A stretch of 5,451 nucleotides of DNA from NCBI GenBank assembly GCA_012519365.1, contig JAAYQH010000282.1, forward strand, positions 1 to 5,451, in the 5' to 3' direction. The notes beneath the pieces are model-generated. The model was not told where the DNA came from and ran no database searches. It was given only the letters and a program-made list of their open reading frames with translations. Position 1 is the first letter of the stretch. Each line of letters begins with the position of its first letter. The stretch is from Planctomycetota bacterium (lineage in GTDB: Bacteria > Planctomycetota > Phycisphaerae > Sedimentisphaerales > Anaerohalosphaeraceae). Shown here one piece after another: positions 1 through 5,451 of the stretch. Made by a program: the position numbers and the translations under genes.

Positions 1-5
1 AATAG

Positions 6-42
6 ATTCCTCACCCCCTCGCTACGCTCGGGGGTTCGGAAT
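6..42. repeat. Imperfect palindrome, possible dispersed intergenic repeat
   Basis: Positions 6-42 fold into a nested stem. ATTCC (6-10) pairs with GGAAT (38-42), ACCCCC (13-18) pairs with GGGGGT (30-35), and GC (21-22) pairs with GC (26-27) around a TAC loop. The paired blocks are separated by matching TC/TC internal mismatches (11-12 against 36-37, 19-20 against 28-29). The core CTCGCTACGCTCGG with flanking GATTCC and GGAATGACA resembles short palindromic intergenic repeats common in many environmental genomes; that resemblance is from memory. The element lies about 100 nt past the end of the minus-strand operon, so it could also act as a 3'-end RNA structure. No clear U-tract follows on the minus strand. 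The rest of 1-144 (43-144) shows only a short GGGTTAA tandem motif near the stop codon and no gene. Confidence 0.5.
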
Positions 43-144
43 GACAGTGGGCGATTGGGATGGCTGGGGTTTTAAGCGTTATTGTTGCGTGGCGCGGCAA
101 GACTGTTTACCCAAAATGTGCGGGATGGTTAAAAGGGTTAAGGG

Positions 145-387
145 TTAACTGGCAGCCAGCCAGGTGATGAGGTTCAGCACGACGATCGCGGCGACCATAA
201 AGACACTGAGCGTTCCAAACAAAACCAGAGTTTCGCGGATGAATCGTCCCCAGAACACCACCCGCATTTTGGTGGCCTTGTAAATAATCGCGATGGCCGC
301 CAGCAGCGGAAACATCCACAGCATCGCCGTCCAATCGGTGCCGATATGAATCGGGGATGTGAACGATGCCAGGAGATCCATTGTCAT
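145..387 (-). CDS. Small two-helix membrane protein, function unknown
   Basis: An 80-residue protein and the last gene of the minus-strand operon. I do not recognise a named family. Two hydrophobic segments are clear: about residues 18-36 (DWTAMLWMFPLLAAIAIIY) and about 51-77. A short basic loop (KATKMR, then WGRFIR) joins them, so by the positive-inside rule both termini should face the periplasm. The start at 387 is preferred over an in-frame ATG at 453 for two reasons. It forms an ATGA overlap with the stop codon of the upstream gene, and GGGGAGGAC lies at a normal Shine-Dalgarno distance before it (inside the upstream gene's 3' end). The longer version would add an arginine-rich 22-residue stretch read out of frame from the upstream gene. 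The gene ends with TAA at 147-145. Coupling to the DUF6677-like gene suggests the two membrane proteins act together, which is inference from context only. Confidence 0.8.
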   Translation of the reverse strand: MTMDLLASFTSPIHIGTDWTAMLWMFPLLAAIAIIYKATKMRVVFWGRFIRETLVLFGTLSVFMVAAIVVLNLITWLAAS

Positions 388-800
388 TCTTCGTCCTCCC
401 CGATGAGTTGGCCGCGGCCGCAATAGGCCATATAGACGGCGTTGGAGATGCACAACAGGTTCAGCAGACCGGCAATGATGGTGTAAATCAGCCCGATGTC
501 GGCAGGATGACCGGCCACGAAGTAATCGCTTTTCTGGGCGATGTCGGTCAGCACGCCCACTGCCGGGGTGGTCAGCATCTGGCCGACGAAAATGTACCAG
601 GCCGTCTGAATTGGCTCAAGTACACCCAGTGAGCCGATAAACAAGCCCGTGAGAAAAAGCCCCACTACAGTTGCGCAGATAATCACTGCGCGTTTACGTT
701 CGCGAATCAGAAGATGCCCGGCGCCGGGGACTGCCCAGGCGGCCAGCCCCACCAGCACCAAAAACAGGATGTAATCTACTGTATTGCGCGGCGATTTCAT
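384..800 (-). CDS. DUF6677-like integral membrane protein
   Basis: A 138-residue membrane protein of unknown function. Hydrophobic segments lie at about residues 9-27, 37-59, 66-86 and 101-126. The motif WAVPGAGHLLIRERKRAVI (residues 22-40) is the 'PGaGHl' hairpin typical of small multi-helix membrane families. The segment GLIYTIIAGLLNLLCISNAV (103-122) also matches what I recall of DUF6677, a family seen mostly in planctomycetes. The family call is from memory and was not searched. The start ATG (800-798) overlaps the TGA of the upstream SurA/PpiD-like gene (ATGA, 800-797). A GGAG lies about 10 nt before the start and AGAGGA abuts it, both inside the upstream coding sequence. The gene's own stop overlaps the next start in the same way. 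The acidic tail GEDEE is encoded by the GA-rich stretch that doubles as ribosome binding site for the next gene. Two consecutive overlaps argue for coordinated synthesis of all three proteins. Confidence 0.85.
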   Translation of the reverse strand: MKSPRNTVDYILFLVLVGLAAWAVPGAGHLLIRERKRAVIICATVVGLFLTGLFIGSLGVLEPIQTAWYIFVGQMLTTPAVGVLTDIAQKSDYFVAGHPADIGLIYTIIAGLLNLLCISNAVYMAYCGRGQLIGEDEE

Positions 801-3013
801 TCCTCTGCGTCTCCGTTCATCGGTTCGGCCGGTACGGCGCTGCGAGCATCCTCAACCTGCTGATAGCCCAATCGCTTCATCAAGTTTTTGACATTCCAAT
901 GAATCAGGGCCGGTTCAGCGGTGGATTCCATGTCCAGCTGCAGAGCGGTCATGGCCTTGTTGTCCAAATAATCCTGTTCCGTGGCCGGGAGGCGGGATAC
1001 TTCTTTGACCACATAGGCCGCACGAGTCTGAGGGACGACTAAGGGTTTAATGATCGTGCCGGTGGAGTCCTGTCCATTTTCAAGCAGACTGTGCAGCTGT
1101 TCATTCAGGACATTCGTCCTGAGCCGGTCTTTGATAAATTCTCCGCTGCCGGGATTGGCGGCCATGTACAGGATAATCTGTTCTATTTCATTTTGAGCCA
1201 TACGGGTTTGGCCGGTTACGGTCTGAAGGGAAATGTCCGGGGTGCCGTACTCGGCTTTGTGATTTTCATTAAAGAGGGCAATGGCCTCGTCCCAGCCGTG
1301 CTGCTCGATCAGAGCGGTCAGCGTTTCAGCGACGGCCTGAGCCTTTTTCATGGCCCCGGCAAGGCGAATATCCGCGGCAATCTGCTCGGCCAGCGAGAAG
1401 GTTTTGGTTTTTTCTTCCCGCTGCGATTCCAGAACGATCATCCCCGTTGCGTCATAGGTGATGTCCATCGATTCGGGAATCTCCTGTGGCCGAACGTCAA
1501 TGACCCGTACCATCGTCATCAGTTGATAGGTTTTGCCGGCTTCGAAATCATAGGTCATCCCCGCCATCGGGCCGATGTTTTCCCACGGGCGAACCATCGG
1601 CACGCCGATGATGCGATGCGGCTCTGCGGGGTCGAGCCGTACATTAAAGACCACTTCCGAGAGGGGCAGCCGCCGCTGGCCAAATTGCAAGCGAAACGTT
1701 TGCAGGATACTGTCGCGTGCAAAATCTACGGGGCTGAGCAGGCCGGTTTTGCCGGTCTGAATGGGGATGTTGTACCGCTGGGACAAGTCTTGAGCCGTTT
1801 TGAGGTAATCACCGGCCGCCTTTTGCAGGTCTTCAAGATTGGCCTGTTCTAAATTCAGCGTTGCAAAGTCCTTTTCAATGATGGCCTTGGCGTCATTGAA
1901 TATCTGATTGGCCAGATTGCGGATCCGTTCCTGCTCGATCATATTGCGAATCTGCGGCAAAGATTCGGCATAGCTTCGCGTTTTGGTGATCTGTTCGCCT
2001 TCGGGATCGTTTGGGTCGGCCGGTTCTTGATAGCGAAATTGTTCGATATGCCGCGTGTAGTACTCTTCTAATTGCTCGTTCGTTGGAGGGGTGATTTTAG
2101 TTTTTACGTCGTCCAGCAAGACGGTCATAAATTCAAGTTGAACCCGCTTAGGCAGTTTGTAGCCAAAGCCGTAAGGGTTTTCTTCGCTAAATGACCCCGG
2201 CAAAACGGTTTTGAAGGCCTCAAATTGCGCCTTCATTTCATCCGAATCGACGGGGCTGTTGGGGTCGATAAACCACTCAGCGGGGATCTTGACAAAGTCT
2301 GCGTTGAATTTTTCGTAATTGCGTCCCAGCATCGCCCGGATCTGATTGAGCGTTACATCCTGTGTATTGATGACATTGTTGGCATAGAACATTACCCCCA
2401 GCAGTTCGGCAAACGTGCGAACGATTTGCCCTTCTGTCAGGCCGGTCTGGCTGATGACGGATTGGACATATCGATTCGCATCGATGCCCTTGGCCAGTTG
2501 AGGGATGATATTCTGCAAGATGTTGCGTGCCATGTCGTCTGAGATGATACTACCGGCGTTGCGGGCTTCGGTCTTCAGCAGGATCCAGACCAATTCGGAA
2601 GGGGCCTGTTCATTGAAAAACTCCTCGACCACGTCGGGACTGACCGGAATTTGGCCGCGTTGAGCTGCCTGTTTTAAGCCGATTGGCAACTGAGCCTGGG
2701 CGACTGCCTGTGAATCCGGAAACAGCAGATGGGCCAGCAAGGGGCCGATCAGTCCTTGTTGTCCCTGACTGAGCAATATCATATCGCCGCCGACCATTCG
2801 AAGCAGCCGCAGTTCGGTTTGGGCGGCGGTAAAATCCCGTGCGCGGATTTTTTGGCCATCGGCGAGGGTGGCTCTGACGGGATTGTCGGACCCGAGCAGA
2901 CTGAAGAAGATTTGAAGGCCTGTATAGCCGATGACAAAAGATACCATGGAGAAGATAACGACAAACACCATTATCTTTTTGCTGTTTTTGCGCATCCACT
3001 TGGAAATATGCAT
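797..3013 (-). CDS. SurA/PpiD-like membrane-anchored periplasmic chaperone, parvulin domain not seen
   Basis: A 738-residue protein. The N-terminus is basic (K5, R8, K9, K12, K13) and is followed by one hydrophobic anchor at about residues 14-38, giving an N-in topology with a large periplasmic part, as in PpiD. Residues 46-75 (ATLADGQKIRARDF and the following helix) resemble the start of a SurA_N-type chaperone domain. Residues 110-230 are largely helical in character. Two segments (about 236-270 and 289-328, the latter including ITPPTNEQLEEYYTRHIEQF) resemble the linker that precedes a parvulin domain in PpiD-like proteins. The canonical parvulin motifs (A-x-HIL, GGDLG, F-G-x-H-I-I) were not found, so isomerase activity is doubtful and a holdase or chaperone role is more likely. 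The C-terminus is acidic (NGDAEE). The start at 3013 has AGGA six nt upstream; the in-frame ATG at residue 7 has no such site. This is the first gene of a three-gene operon with a candidate promoter at 3069-3098. The ORF is certain; the family is inferred from architecture. Confidence 0.8.
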   Translation of the reverse strand: MHISKWMRKNSKKIMVFVVIFSMVSFVIGYTGLQIFFSLLGSDNPVRATLADGQKIRARDFTAAQTELRLLRMVGGDMILLSQGQQGLIGPLLAHLLFPDSQAVAQAQLPIGLKQAAQRGQIPVSPDVVEEFFNEQAPSELVWILLKTEARNAGSIISDDMARNILQNIIPQLAKGIDANRYVQSVISQTGLTEGQIVRTFAELLGVMFYANNVINTQDVTLNQIRAMLGRNYEKFNADFVKIPAEWFIDPNSPVDSDEMKAQFEAFKTVLPGSFSEENPYGFGYKLPKRVQLEFMTVLLDDVKTKITPPTNEQLEEYYTRHIEQFRYQEPADPNDPEGEQITKTRSYAESLPQIRNMIEQERIRNLANQIFNDAKAIIEKDFATLNLEQANLEDLQKAAGDYLKTAQDLSQRYNIPIQTGKTGLLSPVDFARDSILQTFRLQFGQRRLPLSEVVFNVRLDPAEPHRIIGVPMVRPWENIGPMAGMTYDFEAGKTYQLMTMVRVIDVRPQEIPESMDITYDATGMIVLESQREEKTKTFSLAEQIAADIRLAGAMKKAQAVAETLTALIEQHGWDEAIALFNENHKAEYGTPDISLQTVTGQTRMAQNEIEQIILYMAANPGSGEFIKDRLRTNVLNEQLHSLLENGQDSTGTIIKPLVVPQTRAAYVVKEVSRLPATEQDYLDNKAMTALQLDMESTAEPALIHWNVKNLMKRLGYQQVEDARSAVPAEPMNGDAEE

Positions 3014-3068
3014 AGCTTATCCTGTGTTTAAATCCTGCGATTCAATTCAAAATCCGTGTCCTGTTCAG

Positions 3069-3098
3069 AATTTACGAAACTGGCAGTATAGCCGTCAA
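3069..3098 (-). promoter_or_regulatory. Candidate sigma-70-type promoter for the minus-strand operon
   Basis: Read on the minus strand, TTGACG (3098-3093) is a five-of-six match to the -35 consensus. It is followed by an 18-nt spacer and TAAATT (3074-3069), a four-of-six match to the -10 consensus. Transcription would start near 3062, leaving about 50 nt of leader before the ATG at 3013. The position is right for the only unshared upstream space of the operon. Promoter consensus in planctomycetes is poorly known to me, so this is a moderate call. Confidence 0.45.
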
Positions 3099-3200
3099 GC
3101 GAGGGATTGCAAGAAAAAACGTGCCCTTAACGACGAAAAAACAGCATATGCGGCGGAATCAGCGGCTTGGTGGGGGAGGGGGCATCTCAAACGAGAGGAG

Positions 3201-3251
3201 GGCTCTTTGAGTTTGACAAAAGAGACTTAGGGACTCTTTGAATTAGACAAA
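3201..3251. repeat. Imperfect 20-bp direct repeat upstream of hemL, possible operator
   Basis: GGCTCTTTGAGTTTGACAAA (3201-3220) recurs as GACTCTTTGAATTAGACAAA (3232-3251). They match at 17 of 20 positions with a period of 31 bp, close to three helical turns. Both copies therefore present the same DNA face, as expected for tandem regulator sites. Between them AAAGAG (3219-3224) is complementary to CTCTTT in either copy (3203-3208 or 3234-3239), so two mutually exclusive six-bp hairpins can be drawn. The repeat ends 64 nt before the chosen hemL start. No protein or effector can be assigned from the sequence. Confidence 0.55.
3213..3242 (+). promoter_or_regulatory. hemL: Weak candidate promoter for hemL
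   Basis: TTGACA (3213-3218) is a perfect -35 consensus inside the first direct-repeat copy. At a 17-18 nt spacing the best -10 candidates are CTTTGA or TTTGAA (3236-3242), inside the second copy, and these match TATAAT poorly. Transcription from here would give a leader of roughly 65 nt to the ATG at 3316. A weak -10 overlapped by repeats would fit an activator-dependent or repressed promoter, which is inference. Confidence 0.3.
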
Positions 3252-3303
3252 TCAGGCCAAGGGGGGTATGATGCCGGTTTTGGTGTTGGCCACAAGAATA
3301 TTC

Positions 3304-3307
3304 AGGA
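3304..3307 (+). promoter_or_regulatory. hemL: Ribosome binding site supporting the hemL start at 3316
   Basis: AGGA lies eight nt before ATG 3316. A competing G-run (3261-3266) lies close to the in-frame ATGs at 3268 and 3271, only one to four nt away, which is tighter than usual. Spacing and the family's usual N-terminus both favour 3316. Confidence 0.5.
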
Positions 3308-3315
3308 ACGAAACG

Positions 3316-4611
3316 ATGGGCTCAACAATTCGATCAGAAAAAGCATTTGAACGAGCAAAACAAGTTATTCCCGGGGGTGTAAATTCGCCGGTGCGTGCCT
3401 TTGGCGGTGTAGGGCGTGGGCCGTTGTTTATCGCTTCGGCTTGCGGCTCGGGGGTGACCGATGTTGATGGCAACCGCTATATCGACTATGTGGGGTCGTG
3501 GGGGCCGATGATTCTGGGTCATGCACATCGGCAGGTGGTCCGAGCGATCCAGCAAGCCGCTGAGAAAGGGACCTCTTACGGGGCGCCGACGGAGCAGGAA
3601 ACCGAGCTGGCTGAGCGAATCGTAGGGGCGTTTGACAGCATCGAGAAGGTTCGGCTGGTCAGCAGCGGCACCGAAGCGGCCATGACCGCCGTGCGACTGG
3701 CGCGGGCGTTTACGGGGCGTCAGTGCATCATTAAGATGGTCGGCTGCTATCATGGCCACAGCGATGCGATGCTGGTCCGTGCCGGTTCGGGGACGGTTGA
3801 ACACGGCGTGCCGTCCAGTGCCGGCGTTCCCGACGGCGTTGCTTCGCAGACGATAGCGGTGCCGTACAATGATGTAGAGGCGGTCCGTCAGGCCTTTGTG
3901 CGTTTTGCGGATGCCATTGCCGCGGTGATTGTCGAGCCCATTGCGGCCAATATGGGTGTGATTTTGCCGGTTGAAGGTTATCTGGAGGGTTTGCGTCATC
4001 TTTGCGACCAAAACGGGGCGGTGTTGATTTTTGACGAAGTGATCACCGGCTTTCGTGTCGCTTTTGGGGGAGCGCAGCACCGATATGGGGTTCGGGCGGA
4101 TTTGACCTGTCTGGGCAAGATAGTCGGCGGCGGGCTTCCCGCGGCGGTGGTGGGAGGACGCGGCGAGATTATGGACTTGCTGGCTCCGCTTGGGCCGGTC
4201 TATCAGGCCGGGACGCTCAGCGGCAATCCGCTGGCCGTGGCGGCAGCCAATAAAACCCTTGAAATACTCGAAAAACCTGATGTTTATCGGACACTGGAGG
4301 AAAAAGGCGCTGCCTTGGAAGCCGGTTTAACGGATGCCGCCGACCGTGCCGGGGTGCGGCTGACGGTCAATCGGGCAGGTTCTATCCTGAGTGGGTTCTT
4401 TACCGCGGGTTCGGTTCTTCGGTTTGAAGATGTGCAGGGTTCGGATATTGCTTTCTTCAAGCGATTTTTTACGCAGATGCTGGCGCAGGGGGTGTATGTG
4501 GCGCCGAGTGCCTATGAGGCGATGTTTGTTTCGCTGGCCCATTCGGATGAGGATATTGCTAAAACCGTCGAGGCGGCTTATAATGCCTTCGTGAAGGCAG
4601 GTCGTGAGTAA
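3316..4611 (+). CDS. hemL: Glutamate-1-semialdehyde 2,1-aminomutase
   Basis: A cytoplasmic PLP enzyme (EC 5.4.3.8) that converts glutamate-1-semialdehyde to 5-aminolevulinate, completing the C5 route that starts from glutamyl-tRNA. At 431 residues it is close to the roughly 426 of the E. coli enzyme and aligns along its whole length. Recognised motifs in order: IPGGVNSPVRAF (18-29), YVGSWGPMILGH (58-69), VSSGTEA (115-121, cofactor phosphate region), CYHGH (144-148), FDEVITGFR with D240 facing the pyridine nitrogen, LGKIVGGG with K268 as the Schiff-base lysine, and YQAGTLSGNP with T300. No key residue is missing. The start at 3316 is chosen because the family begins near here and AGGA precedes it; ATGs at 3268 and 3271 would add 15-16 residues unlike the family. 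The gene is transcribed away from the SurA/PpiD-like operon, and a membrane protein gene follows after 65 nt. A ring of G-rich and repeat sequence upstream may carry its control. Confidence 0.97.
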   Translation: MGSTIRSEKAFERAKQVIPGGVNSPVRAFGGVGRGPLFIASACGSGVTDVDGNRYIDYVGSWGPMILGHAHRQVVRAIQQAAEKGTSYGAPTEQETELAERIVGAFDSIEKVRLVSSGTEAAMTAVRLARAFTGRQCIIKMVGCYHGHSDAMLVRAGSGTVEHGVPSSAGVPDGVASQTIAVPYNDVEAVRQAFVRFADAIAAVIVEPIAANMGVILPVEGYLEGLRHLCDQNGAVLIFDEVITGFRVAFGGAQHRYGVRADLTCLGKIVGGGLPAAVVGGRGEIMDLLAPLGPVYQAGTLSGNPLAVAAANKTLEILEKPDVYRTLEEKGAALEAGLTDAADRAGVRLTVNRAGSILSGFFTAGSVLRFEDVQGSDIAFFKRFFTQMLAQGVYVAPSAYEAMFVSLAHSDEDIAKTVEAAYNAFVKAGRE

Positions 4612-4676
4612 GCGACAGAGACAGTCTGGTTTTCGCAGTGTTGGCTTTTGTTTTTTTATAGTTTAAGGGGATTGCG

Positions 4677-5451
4677 ATGGAACAAAATATCAATGAGGAA
4701 ATGATCGATACCACCGACTGCCTGGAGGCTGTCAGTGTGATGAAAGGGATGAAAAATTTCTTGTTTTGGCTCTTGCTGCTGGCGTTGTTGGCTTCGCAGG
4801 GGGTCTTTTGGCTGAATTGGTTTGGGCTGATTAATAACGCCGGTTGTCCGGCTGGCGGCCAAGCGGCGGTGTCTTGTGTATCGGGTGGGCAGGGGGGACA
4901 CGCAGCCCAAGCGACAGCAGCGCCGGTGCCGTTGGCCTCGGCCAATGTGATCGCCGAGCGTGCCGAGCAGGTGGTTCGCGAGGTTCAAACGCAAGGGGAT
5001 TCCTCTGCCACTAAGAACCAGGCCGCTGAGCAGTCCACGCCAAGCGGTGAGCAAATCGCGACTTTGCCAGACCCAGAGGGCACGACCGCTGAAAGTGAGT
5101 CGGACGAAGGGTTTGAGTTGGGTTTTCTGCGGCTGGAGGGGATTGAGGCGGTGCGGATCGTTCGTGTTGCCAACTTTGTGATGTTTATGGCGGCGATGCT
5201 GTATTGCCTGACGATGCTGATGAATCTGAAGATCTCTCTGACGGGCAAACTGGGCGGCATCAATCATATCTGTCGGGCGTTTTTCCGGTCGTTGTTTTTG
5301 CTGGCTTTTGTGACGCCGTGGCAGGTGTTTTTGCCGGGGGTTGTCCTTGGGGCGATGTATTTGCCCTGTGAGTTGCTGGGCGGCGGCTGGGCCAAAGCGG
5401 ACAGTTCGAATGTCTGGATGGCGCTGTATTATGTGCGATTTACCGGCTATT
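4677..5451 (+). CDS. Unrecognised membrane protein, 3' end cut off by the window
   Basis: The frame is open from ATG 4677 to the last base, giving 258 complete codons with no stop, so the true end lies outside. AAGGGG (4665-4670) sits six nt before the ATG, and an in-frame TAG at 4659-4661 excludes a longer start. Predicted layout: a short cytoplasmic N-terminus, TM1 at about 27-47, a long loop at about 53-155, TM2 at about 161-183, TM3 at about 205-230, and perhaps a fourth segment beginning near 246. The loop is low in complexity: Gly/Ala/Gln-rich at 56-82, helical and charged at 90-104, then Ser/Thr/Glu/Asp-rich at 108-147. It holds Cys57 and Cys67, which could be oxidised if the loop is periplasmic. 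KISLTGKLGGINHICRAFFR (185-204) would be a basic loop on the cytoplasmic side. I do not recognise the family. The 65-nt gap after hemL has no convincing terminator, so co-transcription is possible. Confidence 0.8.
   Translation, partial: MEQNINEEMIDTTDCLEAVSVMKGMKNFLFWLLLLALLASQGVFWLNWFGLINNAGCPAGGQAAVSCVSGGQGGHAAQATAAPVPLASANVIAERAEQVVREVQTQGDSSATKNQAAEQSTPSGEQIATLPDPEGTTAESESDEGFELGFLRLEGIEAVRIVRVANFVMFMAAMLYCLTMLMNLKISLTGKLGGINHICRAFFRSLFLLAFVTPWQVFLPGVVLGAMYLPCELLGGGWAKADSSNVWMALYYVRFTGY

Noticed and set aside
126..149. GGTTAA / GGGTTAA tandem motif near the end of the minus operon
   Set aside because: There are only two to three very short copies overlapping a stop codon; this is too little to call a functional repeat.
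1091..1852. Long plus-strand open frame of 253 codons
   Set aside because: It lies entirely inside the minus-strand SurA/PpiD-like gene, lacks a family resemblance or sensible hydrophobic pattern, and is explained as a shadow frame.
2931..3230. Plus-strand open frame of 99 codons spanning the intergenic region
   Set aside because: It begins inside the SurA/PpiD-like gene antisense to its membrane anchor, has no clear ribosome binding site, and crosses the likely promoter of the minus operon.
3334..4080. Minus-strand open frame of 248 codons opposite hemL
   Set aside because: It is antisense to a complete hemL gene, and its translation is rich in His/Arg/Asn typical of a shadow frame.
4612..4659. 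Possible intrinsic terminator after hemL (GCGA/TCGC and CAGA/TCTG pairing, then a T-rich run at 4646-4657)
   Set aside because: The pairing is weak and interrupted by a four-nt bulge, and the T-run begins about ten nt after the stem rather than directly next to it.
4656..5267. Minus-strand open frame of 203 codons
   Set aside because: It is opposite the membrane protein gene that has a good ribosome binding site and clear membrane segments. The antisense product is Gln/Arg/His-rich with no recognisable domain.

Overview
The window looks like an ordinary chromosomal segment of a Planctomycetota bacterium, probably of the Phycisphaerae type. The placement is an inference with moderate confidence. 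It rests on the 138-aa protein, which has the look of DUF6677 (a family I know mainly from planctomycetes), and on its tight linkage to a SurA/PpiD-like protein and a small two-helix membrane protein. No rRNA, tRNA, CRISPR array, transposase or phage gene was seen.

Layout. Positions 1-144 are non-coding and hold a 37-nt palindrome with the look of a dispersed intergenic repeat. Positions 145-3013 are a tight minus-strand three-gene operon, read from 3013 down: a 738-aa membrane-anchored SurA/PpiD-like periplasmic protein, a 138-aa DUF6677-like membrane protein, and an 80-aa two-helix membrane protein. Both junctions are ATGA stop/start overlaps, which suggests translational coupling. Positions 3014-3315 are a divergent intergenic region. 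It carries a plausible sigma-70-type promoter for the minus operon and, on the other side, an imperfect 20-bp direct repeat at a 31-bp period just ahead of hemL. Positions 3316-4611 (+) encode glutamate-1-semialdehyde 2,1-aminomutase (HemL), the last enzyme of the C5 route to 5-aminolevulinate. From 4677 (+) to the window edge runs a 3'-truncated, unrecognised membrane protein of at least 258 residues.

How the genes relate. The minus operon looks like an envelope module: a periplasmic chaperone-like protein without a visible parvulin domain, plus two small inner-membrane proteins that may work with it. HemL supplies tetrapyrrole precursor in the cytoplasm. The membrane protein 65 nt downstream may be co-transcribed with hemL, but the sequence suggests no functional link. 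I found no convincing new defence, mobile or RNA system. The most noteworthy points are the repeats upstream of hemL and the domain-reduced PpiD-like operon.
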